DNA of 64,000 nucleotides, from NCBI RefSeq assembly GCF_001421355.1, contig NZ_LMKC01000003.1, positions 434,164 through 498,163 of the forward strand. Direction: 5' to 3'. Origin of the DNA: Sphingomonas sp. Leaf9 (lineage in GTDB: Bacteria; Pseudomonadota; Alphaproteobacteria; Sphingomonadales; Sphingomonadaceae). Position 1 is the first letter of the stretch. Every line of letters starts with the position of its first letter. The notes under the pieces are model-generated. The model was given only the letters and a program-made list of their open reading frames with translations, was not told the DNA's origin and did not search any database. This document shows positions 41,378-52,723 of this stretch, piece after piece. A program made the translations under genes and the position numbers.

Positions 41378-42178
41378 ATGGAACCAGCGATAACCCTTGC
41401 CCCGCGAAGCGTTTTGTTCGTGCCCGCGATCCGGCCCAGCATGGTCGCGAAGGCGGCGGGGCTGGCCGCCGACCTGATCGTCCTCGACCTTGAGGATTCG
41501 GTGCGCGATGCGGACAAGGTGACGGCGCGCGAAACACTGCCGGTGTCGCTGGAACTGCTGCACGGGCGCGGCGCCGCCGTGCGGATCAACGCGCCCGATA
41601 CGGTGCATTTCACCGCCGATCTGGCCGCGATCGCCACCGCCGGCGTTGCGCTGACGGTGGTGCCCAAGGTGGAGTCGCCCGACGACCTCGCCCTGCTCGA
41701 TGGCCGTCCGGTGCTGGCGATGATCGAAACGGCGCGGGGCGTGCTGGCGGCGGCATCGATCGCGGCGACGCCGGGTGTCGTCGGGCTGATGGTCGGCACC
41801 AACGACCTCGCCGATTCGCTGCGGTTGCCGCTGGGTGCGGGGCGGGGGCCGCTGGCCTATGCTTTGCAGGCGGTCGTCCTTGCGGCGCGCGCGGCCGGCG
41901 GCTGGGCGATCGATGGCGTGTTCAATGCGCTGAACGATCGCGACGGGCTGACGCGCGAATGTGCCGACGGGCGCATGACCGGATTCGACGGCAAGTCGCT
42001 GATCCATCCCGACCAGATCGCGGTCGCCAACACCGCCTTTTCACCGACACCGTCCGAACTGGAGGAAGCCGGCGCGATCGTCGCGGCGGCGCGCGGCGGT
42101 GCCGAACGGTTCCAGGACCGGATGATCGAGGACATGCACGTCGAAATGGCACGCCGGATGCTGCAACGCGCGCCTTGA
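41378..42178 (+). CDS. CitE-family CoA lyase (HpcH/HpaI aldolase superfamily)
   Basis: A 266-aa TIM-barrel enzyme of the citrate lyase beta-like group that cleaves C-C bonds of beta-hydroxyacyl-CoA esters such as malyl- or citramalyl-CoA with Mg2+. RSVLFVPAIRPSM opens the barrel; LDLEDSVRDADK is the acidic block; VPKVESPDDL carries the metal-binding Glu and MIETARGVL follows; GFDGKSLIHPDQI ends the domain. No citD or citF genes are near, so it is not a citrate lyase subunit. ATG 41378 or the GTG 3 nt upstream may start it. Precise substrate unknown. Confidence 0.87.
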   Translation: MEPAITLAPRSVLFVPAIRPSMVAKAAGLAADLIVLDLEDSVRDADKVTARETLPVSLELLHGRGAAVRINAPDTVHFTADLAAIATAGVALTVVPKVESPDDLALLDGRPVLAMIETARGVLAAASIAATPGVVGLMVGTNDLADSLRLPLGAGRGPLAYALQAVVLAARAAGGWAIDGVFNALNDRDGLTRECADGRMTGFDGKSLIHPDQIAVANTAFSPTPSELEEAGAIVAAARGGAERFQDRMIEDMHVEMARRMLQRAP

Positions 42179-42181
42179 CGC

Positions 42182-42210
42182 TTGCCCGTAACGGTTCGGG
42201 TCGATAGTGG
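42182..42210 (+). promoter_or_regulatory. candidate promoter of the M28 peptidase gene
   Basis: TTGCCC (42182-42187), 17-nt spacer, TAGTGG (42205-42210). Only 5 nt separate the -10 box from the ATG at 42216, so transcription should start at the ATG itself. It begins inside the end of the CitE-like gene's trailing region. Confidence 0.5.
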
Positions 42211-42215
42211 GGCGC

Positions 42216-43667
42216 ATGACGCTCCGCCCGATCCTCGGACTCGCCGCCCTGCTGTGCAGCACGACGTCGGTCCTGGCCCAATCGATCACGCCGCAGATGC
42301 TGCGTGGCCATGTCGCCGTCCTTGCCAGCGACGCGTATGAGGGGCGCGAACCCGGAACCCCCGGCGGCGACCGTGCCGAAGCCTATGTGCTGCAGGCGTT
42401 CGCCGATGCCGGCCTGAAACCCGGCGTGCCCGATGGCCGCTGGCGACAGGAAGTGGCGATGGCCGAACACCGCGCCGGGTTGGTCAGCGCGACCGTGCAG
42501 CAGGGCGGGCGCAGCACGCCCCTGTCCGCCAACCAGATTGCCGGCCTTGGCCTGTCCCCGACCACTGCGATCCGGCGCGCGCCGCTGGTCTTCGTCGGGC
42601 GCGGCGCCCCCGATCAGATGACGGGTACCAACCTGAAGGGTGCGGTCGCGGTCGTAATCGGCGGGACCGCGCCGGACGCGCCGCAAGTGCCCTCGGCCGA
42701 GCGTAACGCGACGCTGCTGGCGGCGGGTGCGGTCGGTGTCCTGCTGATCGCGCCGCCGAAGACGCCATGGGCGGACATCACGCCCAGCTTTTCGAGCGCG
42801 ACGATCGTCGGCACCCCGCGCCGTCCCGACTTCAGCGGCGTCGTGCCGGCAACCCTTGCCGAAACGTTGTTCGGTCGCTCCGCCGCCGATCTGCGCAAGG
42901 CCGCGATCGCGCCGGACTTCCGCCCGTTCCGGGGCAAGGCGACGATCGACATTGCCGCAACCGGCACCACCCGCCGCTATACCACCGCCAACATCGTCGG
43001 CATGATCCCGGGCACGCAGCGTCCGAACGAAGCCGTCCTGCTGTCGGCGCATTGGGACCATATCGGCATCTGCCGTCCCGAAGGCGCGCCCGACCGGATT
43101 TGTAACGGCGCGGCCGACAATGCCAGCGGCACCGCGATCCTGATCGAAGTGGCGCGGGTGCTCGCCAAGGGCGCTCGCCCGGCGCGCAGCCTCTATTTCG
43201 TCGCGACCACGGCGGAGGAGAAGGGGCTGCTGGGCGCCGACGCCTATGCCGCCGCGATCGCCGACACCCCGCTGAAGGTCGTGGCGAACCTCAACATCGA
43301 CACGACCGCGATCATTCCGACCGGCACGCCGGTCGCGATCGTCGGGCGCGGCAACCATCCGAAGATCGACGCGATCGTCGACGAAACCGCCCGGTCGCTG
43401 GGCCGCAAGGTCGATACCGACACCGAAGCGAACATCATGATCCAGCGGCAGGACGGCTGGGCGTTCGGCAAGCGCGGCATCCCCGCGATCATGGCGACCG
43501 GTTCGGTCAGCGACATGAAGCAGCTGTTCGCCTATCTCGACGGCCCATACCACAAACCCAATGACGACCTCGCGCACATCGACCTGTCGGGTGCCGCCGA
43601 GGACGCCGACCTGCACGTGGCGCTCGCCCGCGCGCTTGCCGATCCCGCCCGCTACCCCGCCAACTGA
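42216..43667 (+). CDS. secreted M28-family zinc aminopeptidase
   Basis: A 483-aa exopeptidase with signal peptide MTLRPILGLAALLCSTTSVLAQ. The two-zinc M28 site is complete: His and Asp in LLSAHWDHIG, bridging Asp in GAADNASGTA, Glu pair in TTAEEKGLLGA, a later Asp in NLNIDTTA, and the final His in DGPYHKPNDD. A PA-like inserted domain (VVIGGTAPDAPQVPS... ) lies between residues about 120 and 250. GTGGGG is the only upstream RBS-like sequence and it overlaps the -10. guaB follows after 18 nt, so the two are probably co-transcribed. Confidence 0.9.
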   Translation: MTLRPILGLAALLCSTTSVLAQSITPQMLRGHVAVLASDAYEGREPGTPGGDRAEAYVLQAFADAGLKPGVPDGRWRQEVAMAEHRAGLVSATVQQGGRSTPLSANQIAGLGLSPTTAIRRAPLVFVGRGAPDQMTGTNLKGAVAVVIGGTAPDAPQVPSAERNATLLAAGAVGVLLIAPPKTPWADITPSFSSATIVGTPRRPDFSGVVPATLAETLFGRSAADLRKAAIAPDFRPFRGKATIDIAATGTTRRYTTANIVGMIPGTQRPNEAVLLSAHWDHIGICRPEGAPDRICNGAADNASGTAILIEVARVLAKGARPARSLYFVATTAEEKGLLGADAYAAAIADTPLKVVANLNIDTTAIIPTGTPVAIVGRGNHPKIDAIVDETARSLGRKVDTDTEANIMIQRQDGWAFGKRGIPAIMATGSVSDMKQLFAYLDGPYHKPNDDLAHIDLSGAAEDADLHVALARALADPARYPAN

Positions 43668-45143
<1,476 letters not shown>

Positions 45144-45171
45144 TCGGGCACACCGTTCGGACACAGGATCG

Positions 45172-45206
45172 ACCGCGCCCCCGGCTCGCCGGCGGGCGCG
45201 GTTTCG
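45172..45206 (+). terminator. terminator after guaB
   Basis: ACCGCGCCC (45172-45180) pairs with GGGCGCGGT (45194-45202), with a further inner GGC/GCC pairing, then TTTCG. It ends the M28-guaB transcript. Confidence 0.7.
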
Positions 45207-45271
45207 TATCCGACTGGATTGACATAGGTTATCTTGGTAGCGTCGCGCATGGATTTTCAGGACCTTCTGCA

Positions 45272-46453
45272 ATGAACCCGGCTGCGCGTACCCAGGCGGC
45301 GATCGACCTGATCGATGCGATCATCGATGCCGCGCGTGGCGGCGGCGCTGCGGCGGATCAGGTGACGAAGCGCTTCTTCGCCGCGCGACGCTATGCGGGG
45401 TCGAAGGATCGGCGCGCGATCCGTACGCTTGCCTATGACGCGGTGCGGCGTTTCGGCGCGGTGCCGGTGTCAGGCCGTGCCACGGTCGTCGCGATCGCCG
45501 ATGGCGATCCCGATCTCGCGGCGACGTTCGACGGGTCGTCCTATGGTCCGCAGCCGATCACGGCCGACGAACCGCGTGCCGAACCGGGCTATGCCCCGGC
45601 ATGGCTGGTGGATGCCTTTCGCGCGTCGGGGCTGGACGATAAAGATCTGGCCGCGCTGCTGGAACGCGCACCGCTCGACATCCGGGTCAACCGCCTGCGC
45701 GCCGATCGCGACGCCATCCTCGCCGAACTGGGCGGCGATCCGGCCGCCGACCTGCCCGATGCGATCCGCCTGCCGCCGGACACCCCGCTCGACCACGACG
45801 CTGCGCTGCATGACGGTCGTGCGGAGGTGCAGGATTTCGGTAGCCAGATTGTGTCGCTCGCGGTCGGCGCCTTGCCCGATGGCCTGGCGATCGACCTGTG
45901 CGCGGGCGGCGGGGGCAAGACGTTGGCCATCGCCGCGCAGATGGCAGGCCGCGGCCGCATCCTCGCAACCGATACCGACCGCGCGCGTCTGTCGCGCCTT
46001 GCCCCGCGCGCCGCGCGTGCCGGGGTGACGATTGCCGAGCCGCGCCTGCTCGATCCGGGCAGGGAAGCGGCGATGCTGGCCGATGTCACGGGGCAGGCGG
46101 ACTGCGTGATGGTCGATGCGCCCTGTTCGGGAACCGGCACATGGCGCCGTAATCCCGAAGCGCGCTGGCGGCTGACGCCCGAACGGCTCGACCGGGTGGT
46201 GGCGACGCAGGCGCGGCTGCTCGACGTCGCCGCCGGACTGACGTCGCCGAGCGGGACCATCACCTATGTCGTCTGCTCGCTGCTCGATGCCGAAGGGGCG
46301 GGGCAGGTCGATGCGTTTCTGGCGCGCCATGCCGGATGGCGTGCGCTGCCGCTTGCATTGCCGCGCGGGCGCGTCCACGGTCGGGGAATGCGCCTGACCC
46401 CGGCATCCGACTCTACCGACGGCTTCTTCGTCGCACGGCTCGGCCGGGCCTGA
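45272..46453 (+). CDS. RsmB/NOP-type RNA m5C methyltransferase
   Basis: A 393-aa SAM-dependent enzyme methylating cytosine C5 in rRNA or tRNA. SAM-binding motif I is IDLCAGGGGKTLAIA; motif IV is DAPCSGTGTWRRNPEARW, whose Cys releases the product; motif VI is TYVVCSLLDAEG, whose Cys is the nucleophile. An N-terminal helical extension replaces the full NusB-like domain of RsmB, so the target (16S C967 or another site) is uncertain. The TPR gene follows 29 nt downstream. Confidence 0.88.
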   Translation: MNPAARTQAAIDLIDAIIDAARGGGAAADQVTKRFFAARRYAGSKDRRAIRTLAYDAVRRFGAVPVSGRATVVAIADGDPDLAATFDGSSYGPQPITADEPRAEPGYAPAWLVDAFRASGLDDKDLAALLERAPLDIRVNRLRADRDAILAELGGDPAADLPDAIRLPPDTPLDHDAALHDGRAEVQDFGSQIVSLAVGALPDGLAIDLCAGGGGKTLAIAAQMAGRGRILATDTDRARLSRLAPRAARAGVTIAEPRLLDPGREAAMLADVTGQADCVMVDAPCSGTGTWRRNPEARWRLTPERLDRVVATQARLLDVAAGLTSPSGTITYVVCSLLDAEGAGQVDAFLARHAGWRALPLALPRGRVHGRGMRLTPASDSTDGFFVARLGRA

Positions 46454-46482
46454 GCGTGTCAGTCCTTAGGTCGGAGATGTTG

Positions 46483-47004
46483 ATGCGGTTCACCTCGGTT
46501 GCGGTCGCGGGGGCACTCGTGCTGGTCTGCGCATCGGCGTCGCTGAGCGGCCAGCGCCCCGATAACCAGATCGATCCGCGCTCGATGGCGCTGCTCCAGC
46601 AGGGGCGCGCGGCGCAGGCCGCCGGCGACACCGCTGGCGCGACCGGCCTGATCGAAAGTGCGCTGGTGATCGATCCGCGCAATCGTGCCGCCTACATCAG
46701 CCTCGCCGATATCGCGCGGGTGCAGGGCCTGCCCGGCAAGTCGATCCGCCTGTACCGCGAAGCGCTGAGCCTTGAGCCTAACGACGTCGCCGCGCTGAAG
46801 GGCGAGGGCGAGGCACTGGTGCAGAAGGGCGCGGTCAATCGCGCCCGTGACACCCTGGCCAAGTTGAAGACCGTCTGCGGTGCGACGTGCCCGGCGGCGA
46901 ACGAACTCGCGGCCGTCATTGCGAAGGGACCGCCGGTTACCGCCACGGCGCAGCAGACTCCTCCCGCCGTTCCGGGCACCCCGGCACCAGCGACGCCGCA
47001 ATAG
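46483..47004 (+). CDS. TPR-repeat exported protein
   Basis: A 173-aa protein with signal peptide MRFTSVAVAGALVLVCASASLSG. Three TPR-like helix pairs follow (MALLQQGRAAQAAGDTAGAT, AAYISLADIARVQGLPGKS, AALKGEGEALVQKGAVNRA), then a Cys pair (VCGATC) that may form a disulfide, and a Pro/Ala-rich tail. GGAG at 46473-46476 is 6 nt before ATG 46483; an ATG at 46477 abuts that site and is less likely. Probably periplasmic, protein-protein scaffolding; exact role unknown. Confidence 0.82.
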   Translation: MRFTSVAVAGALVLVCASASLSGQRPDNQIDPRSMALLQQGRAAQAAGDTAGATGLIESALVIDPRNRAAYISLADIARVQGLPGKSIRLYREALSLEPNDVAALKGEGEALVQKGAVNRARDTLAKLKTVCGATCPAANELAAVIAKGPPVTATAQQTPPAVPGTPAPATPQ

Positions 47005-47031
47005 GTACTGTCGTCAGGAGGTCCCGGCCTC

Positions 47032-47865
47032 CTAGGCCGACAGAACCCGCGCCATCGCGACGAACTCGGCCACCGAAACCGTCTCCGCGCGGCGGGTCAC
47101 ATCGATCCCGACCGTTTCCGCTGCCTCGATCGCGCCCGGCACCGCCTTCAGGCTCTGCCGCAGCATCTTGCGCCGCTGGCCGAACGCCGCCGCCGTCAAC
47201 CGTTCCAGTACCTTCAGCGCCACGCCGTCGGGCGCATCGGTCGGCACGACATGCACCACCGCCGACATGACCTTGGGCGGCGGCGTGAAGGCGCTGCGAT
47301 GGACCGGCATCGCGATCCGCGCCGTGCTGCGCCATTGCGCCAGGACGGCGAGCCGCCCATAGGCATCGTCATTGGCGCTGGCCACGATCCGGTCGGCAAC
47401 CTCGCGCTGGAACATCAGCGTCAGGCTCTGCCACCATGGCCGCCAGTCGGCGGACAACCACCCGACGAACAGCGCGGTGCCGACGTTGTAGGGCAGGTTG
47501 GACGCGATATGCGGTCGCCCCTCGAACAACGACGGCGCATCGACCTCCAGCGCGTCGCCTTCGATCACGCGCAACCGTCCGGGAAAGGCCGCGCCCAGTT
47601 CCTCAAGCGCCGGGATGCAGCGATGGTCGCGCTCGATCGCAGTCACCTTTGCCCCGGCCAGCAGCAGCGCGCGCGTCAGGCCGCCGGGGCCCGGCCCGAC
47701 CTCCAGCACCTCCTGATCGTGCAGGTCGCCGGGCACCCGCGCGATCCGGTCGAGCAGCTGCTGGTCGAACAGGAAATTCTGCCCCAGCGCCTTGTTCGCC
47801 GACAGGCCGTGGCGCTGGATCACGTCGCGCAAGGGGGGCAGCGCGGTGAGCGGGGCGAGCGTCAT
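47032..47865 (-). CDS. rsmA: 16S rRNA (adenine1518/1519-N6)-dimethyltransferase
   Basis: A 277-aa enzyme (KsgA) dimethylating two adjacent adenosines in the 3' hairpin of 16S rRNA, a late 30S assembly step. [15 protein letters not shown] is the N-terminal signature, [14 protein letters not shown] is SAM motif I, and [11 protein letters not shown] the N-[LI]-P-[YF] catalytic motif. The start overlaps the pdxA stop (ATGA). The last gene of the lptD-surA-pdxA-rsmA run. Confidence 0.96.
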   Translation of the reverse strand: MTLAPLTALPPLRDVIQRHGLSANKALGQNFLFDQQLLDRIARVPGDLHDQEVLEVGPGPGGLTRALLLAGAKVTAIERDHRCIPALEELGAAFPGRLRVIEGDALEVDAPSLFEGRPHIASNLPYNVGTALFVGWLSADWRPWWQSLTLMFQREVADRIVASANDDAYGRLAVLAQWRSTARIAMPVHRSAFTPPPKVMSAVVHVVPTDAPDGVALKVLERLTAAAFGQRRKMLRQSLKAVPGAIEAAETVGIDVTRRAETVSVAEFVAMARVLSA

Positions 47866-48860
47866 GCGGCGGCGGCGCGGCGTGCGGCGGCTTCGCCGGC
47901 CATGCGGATCGCGGCGATCATCGCGCCCGGCTCGGCCACATCCTGCCCGGCAATGTCGAACGCGGTGCCGTGGTCGGGCGAGGTCCGCACGATCGGCAGG
48001 CCCAGCGTGATGTTCACGCCATCGTCGAAATGCAGCGTCTTGATCGGGATCAGCGCCTGGTCGTGATAGGCGCACAGGGCGGCATCATATTTCGCCCGCG
48101 CGCGCGGGTGGAACATCGTGTCGGCGGCCAGCGGCCCGACGATATCGATCCCCTCGGCCTGCAACTGCGCGACCGCCGGTTGCATCACCTCGATCTCCTC
48201 GCGGCCGATCGCACCGCCTTCGCCGGCATGGGGGTTCAGCCCGGCCAGCGCCAGCCGGGGCGCATCGATGCCGAAGTCACGGACCAGCCCACGCGCCGTC
48301 GCCCGCGCCCGCGCGACGATCAGGTCGACGGTCAGCGCGGTCGGCACGGCGGCCAGCGGTTCATGGATGGTGATCGGCACCACCCGCAGCGTCGGCCCGG
48401 CCAGCATCATCACCGCATTCTCCCGCGACACGCCGCAATGTTCGGCGACGAATTCGGTCTGGCCGGGATAGTTGAAGCCGATGCGATAGAGTTCGGCCTT
48501 CGAAATCGGCGCGGTTACCAGCCCCGACGCGGCATCGGACCGTGCCAGCCCCGCCGCCATTTCCAGCGATTGCAGCGCGCACCGAGCACCGCCGATATCG
48601 GGCCGCCCGGGGACGATCGCGTCGCCGTCGATGACCGATACGACGGGCAGGGCGCGGGGGAAGACGCGCGCCGCATCGCGCGGATCGTCGATCCGTTCGA
48701 CCGGGCCGGTCCAGACCTGCGACACCGCCCGGACATCGCCGACCGCGAAGAAACAGGGCAGCGCCTCGCTGTCGCGGCGCGCCCATGCCTTTGCGATCAC
48801 TTCCGGGCCGATGCCGGCCGGATCGCCCATCGATATCGCGAGCGGCGCGACCATCGGCAT
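47862..48860 (-). CDS. pdxA: 4-hydroxythreonine-4-phosphate dehydrogenase
   Basis: A 332-aa NAD-dependent enzyme of the DXP-dependent pyridoxal phosphate pathway. [12 protein letters not shown] opens the protein; the metal ligands are the His residues in [17 protein letters not shown] and [35 protein letters not shown] is the family's C-terminal block. ATG 48860 starts 13 nt after the surA stop. Confidence 0.96.
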   Translation of the reverse strand: MPMVAPLAISMGDPAGIGPEVIAKAWARRDSEALPCFFAVGDVRAVSQVWTGPVERIDDPRDAARVFPRALPVVSVIDGDAIVPGRPDIGGARCALQSLEMAAGLARSDAASGLVTAPISKAELYRIGFNYPGQTEFVAEHCGVSRENAVMMLAGPTLRVVPITIHEPLAAVPTALTVDLIVARARATARGLVRDFGIDAPRLALAGLNPHAGEGGAIGREEIEVMQPAVAQLQAEGIDIVGPLAADTMFHPRARAKYDAALCAYHDQALIPIKTLHFDDGVNITLGLPIVRTSPDHGTAFDIAGQDVAEPGAMIAAIRMAGEAAARRAAAA

Positions 48861-48873
48861 CCGACCCGCCGCC

Positions 48874-50253
48874 TCAGCGATACTCGATCACGGCGTCGCG
48901 CCGCAGGTCGCGCATCATGCGCTGCGCCCGCAGATTGACGCGCTCCTGCTCCAGCCCGGCCTGGATCTGCGCGGCGGTGGGAATGCCCGCGGTGCGCGGA
49001 TCTTCGCGACCGCACAGGATCAGCACGCGCACGCCGTCCTTGGGCGAACCGAAGGGCGGGGTCGCCTGTCCGACGTTCAGCTTCAGGATGATGTCCTGCA
49101 ACGCGGGCGGCAGGCTGCGCAGCACCACCGCGTCGTTGTCGACCACCTCGGCCTTCTGTGCCTGCGCAATCTTGGTTGCATCACCGCAACCGCGGATCGC
49201 CTGCGTCGCTTCGGTGAAGGCCGCAACCTTTGCACTCGCCTGCGCTTCGGTCGTGCCGGGGGCGAACGGCAGGAACAGCTGGCGCAGCGCCAGCTTGGCG
49301 TCGCGCGGATCGGCCATCAGCACCTGCCGCTTGTCGGCAAGGTACAGGATCGAATAGCCACCCGGCACCTCGATCGGGCCGGCGATCTGGCCGACCTGCA
49401 TCTGGGTCGCGGCGCGCTGCAGCTGGTCGGGCAGCATGTTCAGGCGCACGAAGCCCAGGTCCCCGCCGACTGCGCGGGTCGATGCTTCGGAGAAGTTGCG
49501 CGCGAAATATTCGAACGGTGCGCCCTGGCGAATCTGCTCGATCATCTTCTGCATCGCCGCCTGCACTTCGGCTGCGCGATCGGGCGTTGCCGCCATGTAG
49601 ATTTCGCGAAGGCTGTATTCCTCGGTGCCCTTCGACTCCTCCATCCGTTTGATAACGGCGGCGACTTCTTCCTCGCCGACGTTCACGAACGGTTCGACCT
49701 GCCGGCGCAGCAGCCGGCTCCACGCCAGCTCGCCCTCGATCTGGCGACGCAGCGAGCGATCCGACGAGCCGACGGTGCGCAGATAGGCACGCAGCTGCTC
49801 GGGCGTCTGCTTGAAGCGCTGCTTGGCCAACCGGTCGAAGCTCTGTTCCAGCTCGGCCGACGTGACGGTGATATCCTTGGCCTTCGCCTGCTGGATCTGC
49901 AGCGTCTCGTCGATCAGCTGGCGCACGACCTGCGCGCGCAACACTTCGCGGTCCTCGGCGCTCAGCTTGTAATCGTTGAGGGCGACGATCAGCGCCATGC
50001 GCTGATCGACGTCGGTGCCGGTCAGCACCGTGTCGTTCACGATCGCGGTCGGCTTGCGGATATTGGGGTCCAGCTTGCCGAAGATTGTCGGGTTGCCCGG
50101 AAGGTTCAGGTTCGCGCCGGGCACGTCCTGACCGTCGTTGACCGTCTGGGCGGCCAGCGTGGCGGCGGCGGCGATCGCGACGAAACCGGCGATCGAACGG
50201 CCGATACGGCCGGCATTCACGATGTTCTTGGTCACTTGGTCGTCATATCCCAT
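48874..50253 (-). CDS. surA: SurA-type periplasmic chaperone / peptidyl-prolyl isomerase
   Basis: A 459-aa exported protein that escorts beta-barrel proteins to the outer membrane. After a signal anchor (IAGFVAIAAAATLAAQ) comes the SurA N-domain (AIVNDTVLTGTDVDQRMALIV ... QVVRQLIDETLQIQQAKA), a parvulin domain (EYSLREIYMAATPDR ... GGDLGFVRLNMLPDQLQ) and a second, degenerate isomerase-like segment before the C-terminus. It is placed directly after lptD, one of its best-known clients. The start is uncertain: ATG 50253 or GTG 50235. Confidence 0.9.
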   Translation of the reverse strand: MGYDDQVTKNIVNAGRIGRSIAGFVAIAAAATLAAQTVNDGQDVPGANLNLPGNPTIFGKLDPNIRKPTAIVNDTVLTGTDVDQRMALIVALNDYKLSAEDREVLRAQVVRQLIDETLQIQQAKAKDITVTSAELEQSFDRLAKQRFKQTPEQLRAYLRTVGSSDRSLRRQIEGELAWSRLLRRQVEPFVNVGEEEVAAVIKRMEESKGTEEYSLREIYMAATPDRAAEVQAAMQKMIEQIRQGAPFEYFARNFSEASTRAVGGDLGFVRLNMLPDQLQRAATQMQVGQIAGPIEVPGGYSILYLADKRQVLMADPRDAKLALRQLFLPFAPGTTEAQASAKVAAFTEATQAIRGCGDATKIAQAQKAEVVDNDAVVLRSLPPALQDIILKLNVGQATPPFGSPKDGVRVLILCGREDPRTAGIPTAAQIQAGLEQERVNLRAQRMMRDLRRDAVIEYR

Positions 50254-50321
50254 GCGCGGATGGTCAGGGCGGTGCCGCATCATTGGGGCAATTGCATGGC
50301 CCGCCGCGCCTGAACAGAGCC

Positions 50322-52559
50322 TTATCGTCCCAGGTTCTTCAATGCCAGCGTTACCAGATAACTGCTGCCGTTGCGCGCGTCGCCGATCCGCTGGTAATCG
50401 CGCTTCCACGTCAGGCCCAGCCGCAGGCAGTCGTCCTCATATTGGACACCCACGCGGTGACGGATCGGATCGAACCCGTCGGAAATCGACAGCGAATCCT
50501 CCGATTTGTCGGTCAGGTCGATCGTGGCCGATGCGAAGGCCGACCAGAACGGCCCGAACGCCGCCCGCCCGGCAACGCGCACTTCCTCGCGATCCTGCAA
50601 ATCCTCCAGCTCGTCGATATCGCGGTTCAGCCGCAGATAGCCGACCTGGAAATAGGTCCGCCGGCTGCCGATCGTCGCGTCCAGCTCGTTGCGGCGGATC
50701 TTCGCCCCGTCCTTGTCCAGCCGGTAGCGATGGGTGAAGGTCACGAACTCGCGGAAACGGATATCGGTGCGGCCGACGATATCGGAAAACCGGTCGTCCA
50801 GTCCCGTACCACTCGGCAGGATGCTGGCACGCTGGCTGGTGCGATAGCTCTGCCCGACCGTCGCCGACACCGCCACGCCCGGCAGGTCGAGCGCATAGTC
50901 GATGCCATAGGTTACGCGCGACGAATCCTCGAACCGGTCATATCCGGCGAAGCGGTTGAGCGCGAAGAGGTTCGAATCCTCCAGATCGACCGCCCGCGCA
51001 TCTTCGTTCGGCACGGCCAGGTTGGCGATCTTGGGCGATGCGACCAGCTGCACGCGCGGGGAAATCCGCTGGGTCCCGCGTCCGATCGCGCCGATGAATG
51101 GCCAGCGGACATCGACCGCAACCGCCGCGATTCCGCGCGGCGTAAAGCCTTCGTCCCCGCGATAGCTCAGCACCGCCGTATCGATGGTGTCGTGCGCGTT
51201 ATACGCATCGGCCCGGCCATAGGCGGTGAAGGTCACCTCCTGCCCCAGCGGCGTATAGCGCGTCAGGTCCCACCGCGCGGCGACAAAGGCACGCTGCGTG
51301 TCCTGTCCTTCGCTTCGGCCGATCGCCAGCGTGTTCAGCTGTATCTGCGCGACGCCGCCCAGCAAGCCGTTGAAACGGCGGCGATAATCGAGTTCGGGCA
51401 GCGCGACCGGCTGCATCCCCTGATTATCGCCGACCCGGAGCGTCTGCACCGCCCAGCCGCTGATCGACAGCATCGAATCGCGGTCGATCCGCTCGACGGT
51501 CACATTGTTGCGCAGCCGGTCGTCGCGCGAAATGTCGTAGCGGCGCAGGAACGTCTGGTCGGTGGTGTAGCGTAGCGATCCGGACACGCTCCAGTTCGGA
51601 TCGAGCTGGAACCGGCCGACCGCATCGACATAGCCGCGGAACGACCGTTCGGTACCGGTCGGCGATGCGCCCAGCACCAGATCGTCGCTGCGGCGGCTGA
51701 TCGTGCCATATCCCTGCACCCGGTACGCACCCTTGGACGACAGCGACCGGTATTCGGCCTGCAGCATGGGCAGCACGGCAGTAAAGACGTGCGGGGTGAT
51801 CGTCAGGTCACGATTGGGCGCGAGGTTGATGTAATAGGGGACCGCGACTTCCAGCCCGTTCACCCGGTCCAGCCGGATCGACGGCGCGAGCAGTCCCGAA
51901 TCGCTGCCATCGCCGATCGAATGCGAGAAGGACGGCAACGGAATGGTCGGCAGGCCGAAGATGGTGAGGCCTGCACCGGTATAGCGGATGCGCTTACGCG
52001 TCGGGTCGTAGCGGACCTTCAACGCGGTGATCTTCCACGACGGTTCCTTGGGACACCCGGCGGAATTGGTGACGGCGCATGGGGTATAGGCCGCGCTTTC
52101 GACCGTCACGACGCCGTTTTCCGACCGGGTGCCGCGCTTGGCCGCGATCCGGCCGCCTTCGTCGAGGACGACCAGCATGTTGTCGACCACGCCGTCCTTC
52201 AGGCTGTCGGTCAGTTCGATCCGGTCACCATAGGCCACGTCGCCTTGCGGGTTGGTGACGGCGATGTTGCCGTCGGCCACCACCTGTCCGCTCTTGCGGT
52301 TCCACGTCACCCGGTCGGCGCGCAGCCGGTTGCCCTCGCGCAGCAACTGGACTTCGCCGGTCGCGGTCACCACGTCGGTATTGCTGTCATAGGTCAGCAG
52401 GTCAGACGAGAAATCGATCTGGTCCTGGGTCGCGGGCGTCGGCAGCGCGCTTTCCGGCGGCGGGGGCGGCTGGCTGCGATCCTGCAGATCCTGTGCGACC
52501 GCAGGGCCGGCGATCGCCAGCGAAAGGCCAAGGGCAAGCGACCCCAACGAACGCTTCAC
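50322..52559 (-). CDS. lptD: LPS-assembly outer-membrane protein LptD
   Basis: A 745-aa outer-membrane barrel that inserts LPS or, in sphingolipid-based relatives, the equivalent outer-leaflet glycolipid. Signal peptide RSLGSLALGLSLAIAGPAVAQ. The N-terminal OstA/LptA-like jelly roll reads LLTYDSNTDVVTATGEVQLLREGNRLRADRV in consecutive strands, with a Cys pair (TPCAVTNSAGC) for disulfide formation. The barrel is aromatic-rich to the end. The start is GTG 52559; GGGGAAG lies upstream. First gene of the surA-pdxA-rsmA run. Confidence 0.93.
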   Translation of the reverse strand: MKRSLGSLALGLSLAIAGPAVAQDLQDRSQPPPPPESALPTPATQDQIDFSSDLLTYDSNTDVVTATGEVQLLREGNRLRADRVTWNRKSGQVVADGNIAVTNPQGDVAYGDRIELTDSLKDGVVDNMLVVLDEGGRIAAKRGTRSENGVVTVESAAYTPCAVTNSAGCPKEPSWKITALKVRYDPTRKRIRYTGAGLTIFGLPTIPLPSFSHSIGDGSDSGLLAPSIRLDRVNGLEVAVPYYINLAPNRDLTITPHVFTAVLPMLQAEYRSLSSKGAYRVQGYGTISRRSDDLVLGASPTGTERSFRGYVDAVGRFQLDPNWSVSGSLRYTTDQTFLRRYDISRDDRLRNNVTVERIDRDSMLSISGWAVQTLRVGDNQGMQPVALPELDYRRRFNGLLGGVAQIQLNTLAIGRSEGQDTQRAFVAARWDLTRYTPLGQEVTFTAYGRADAYNAHDTIDTAVLSYRGDEGFTPRGIAAVAVDVRWPFIGAIGRGTQRISPRVQLVASPKIANLAVPNEDARAVDLEDSNLFALNRFAGYDRFEDSSRVTYGIDYALDLPGVAVSATVGQSYRTSQRASILPSGTGLDDRFSDIVGRTDIRFREFVTFTHRYRLDKDGAKIRRNELDATIGSRRTYFQVGYLRLNRDIDELEDLQDREEVRVAGRAAFGPFWSAFASATIDLTDKSEDSLSISDGFDPIRHRVGVQYEDDCLRLGLTWKRDYQRIGDARNGSSYLVTLALKNLGR

Positions 52560-52723
52560 TAGTCTCGCTTCCCCAAACCGTTGCCGTCCGACGTGCGGAC
52601 GTTCGTTCCGCGCTATTGCATCGTGCGGGCGGAACCGCAATCGCCCTTGGCCCGCTTTACCTGCCGGTCGCGACGCGCCTAGAAGGTGCCCGCGCCCCGT
52701 GCGCCAAGATCCAGAGGAAACCC

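Noticed and set aside
45219..45247. TTGACA before the RNA methyltransferase gene as a promoter
   Set aside because: No TAG- or TATAAT-like -10 occurs at 16-18 nt; the nearest TAG is 13 nt away. The -35-like hexamer alone is not enough.
47016..47033. Hairpin AGGAGG/CCTCCT between the TPR gene and rsmA as a terminator
   Set aside because: Only 6 bp and no T-run; it reaches into the rsmA stop. Too weak to list.
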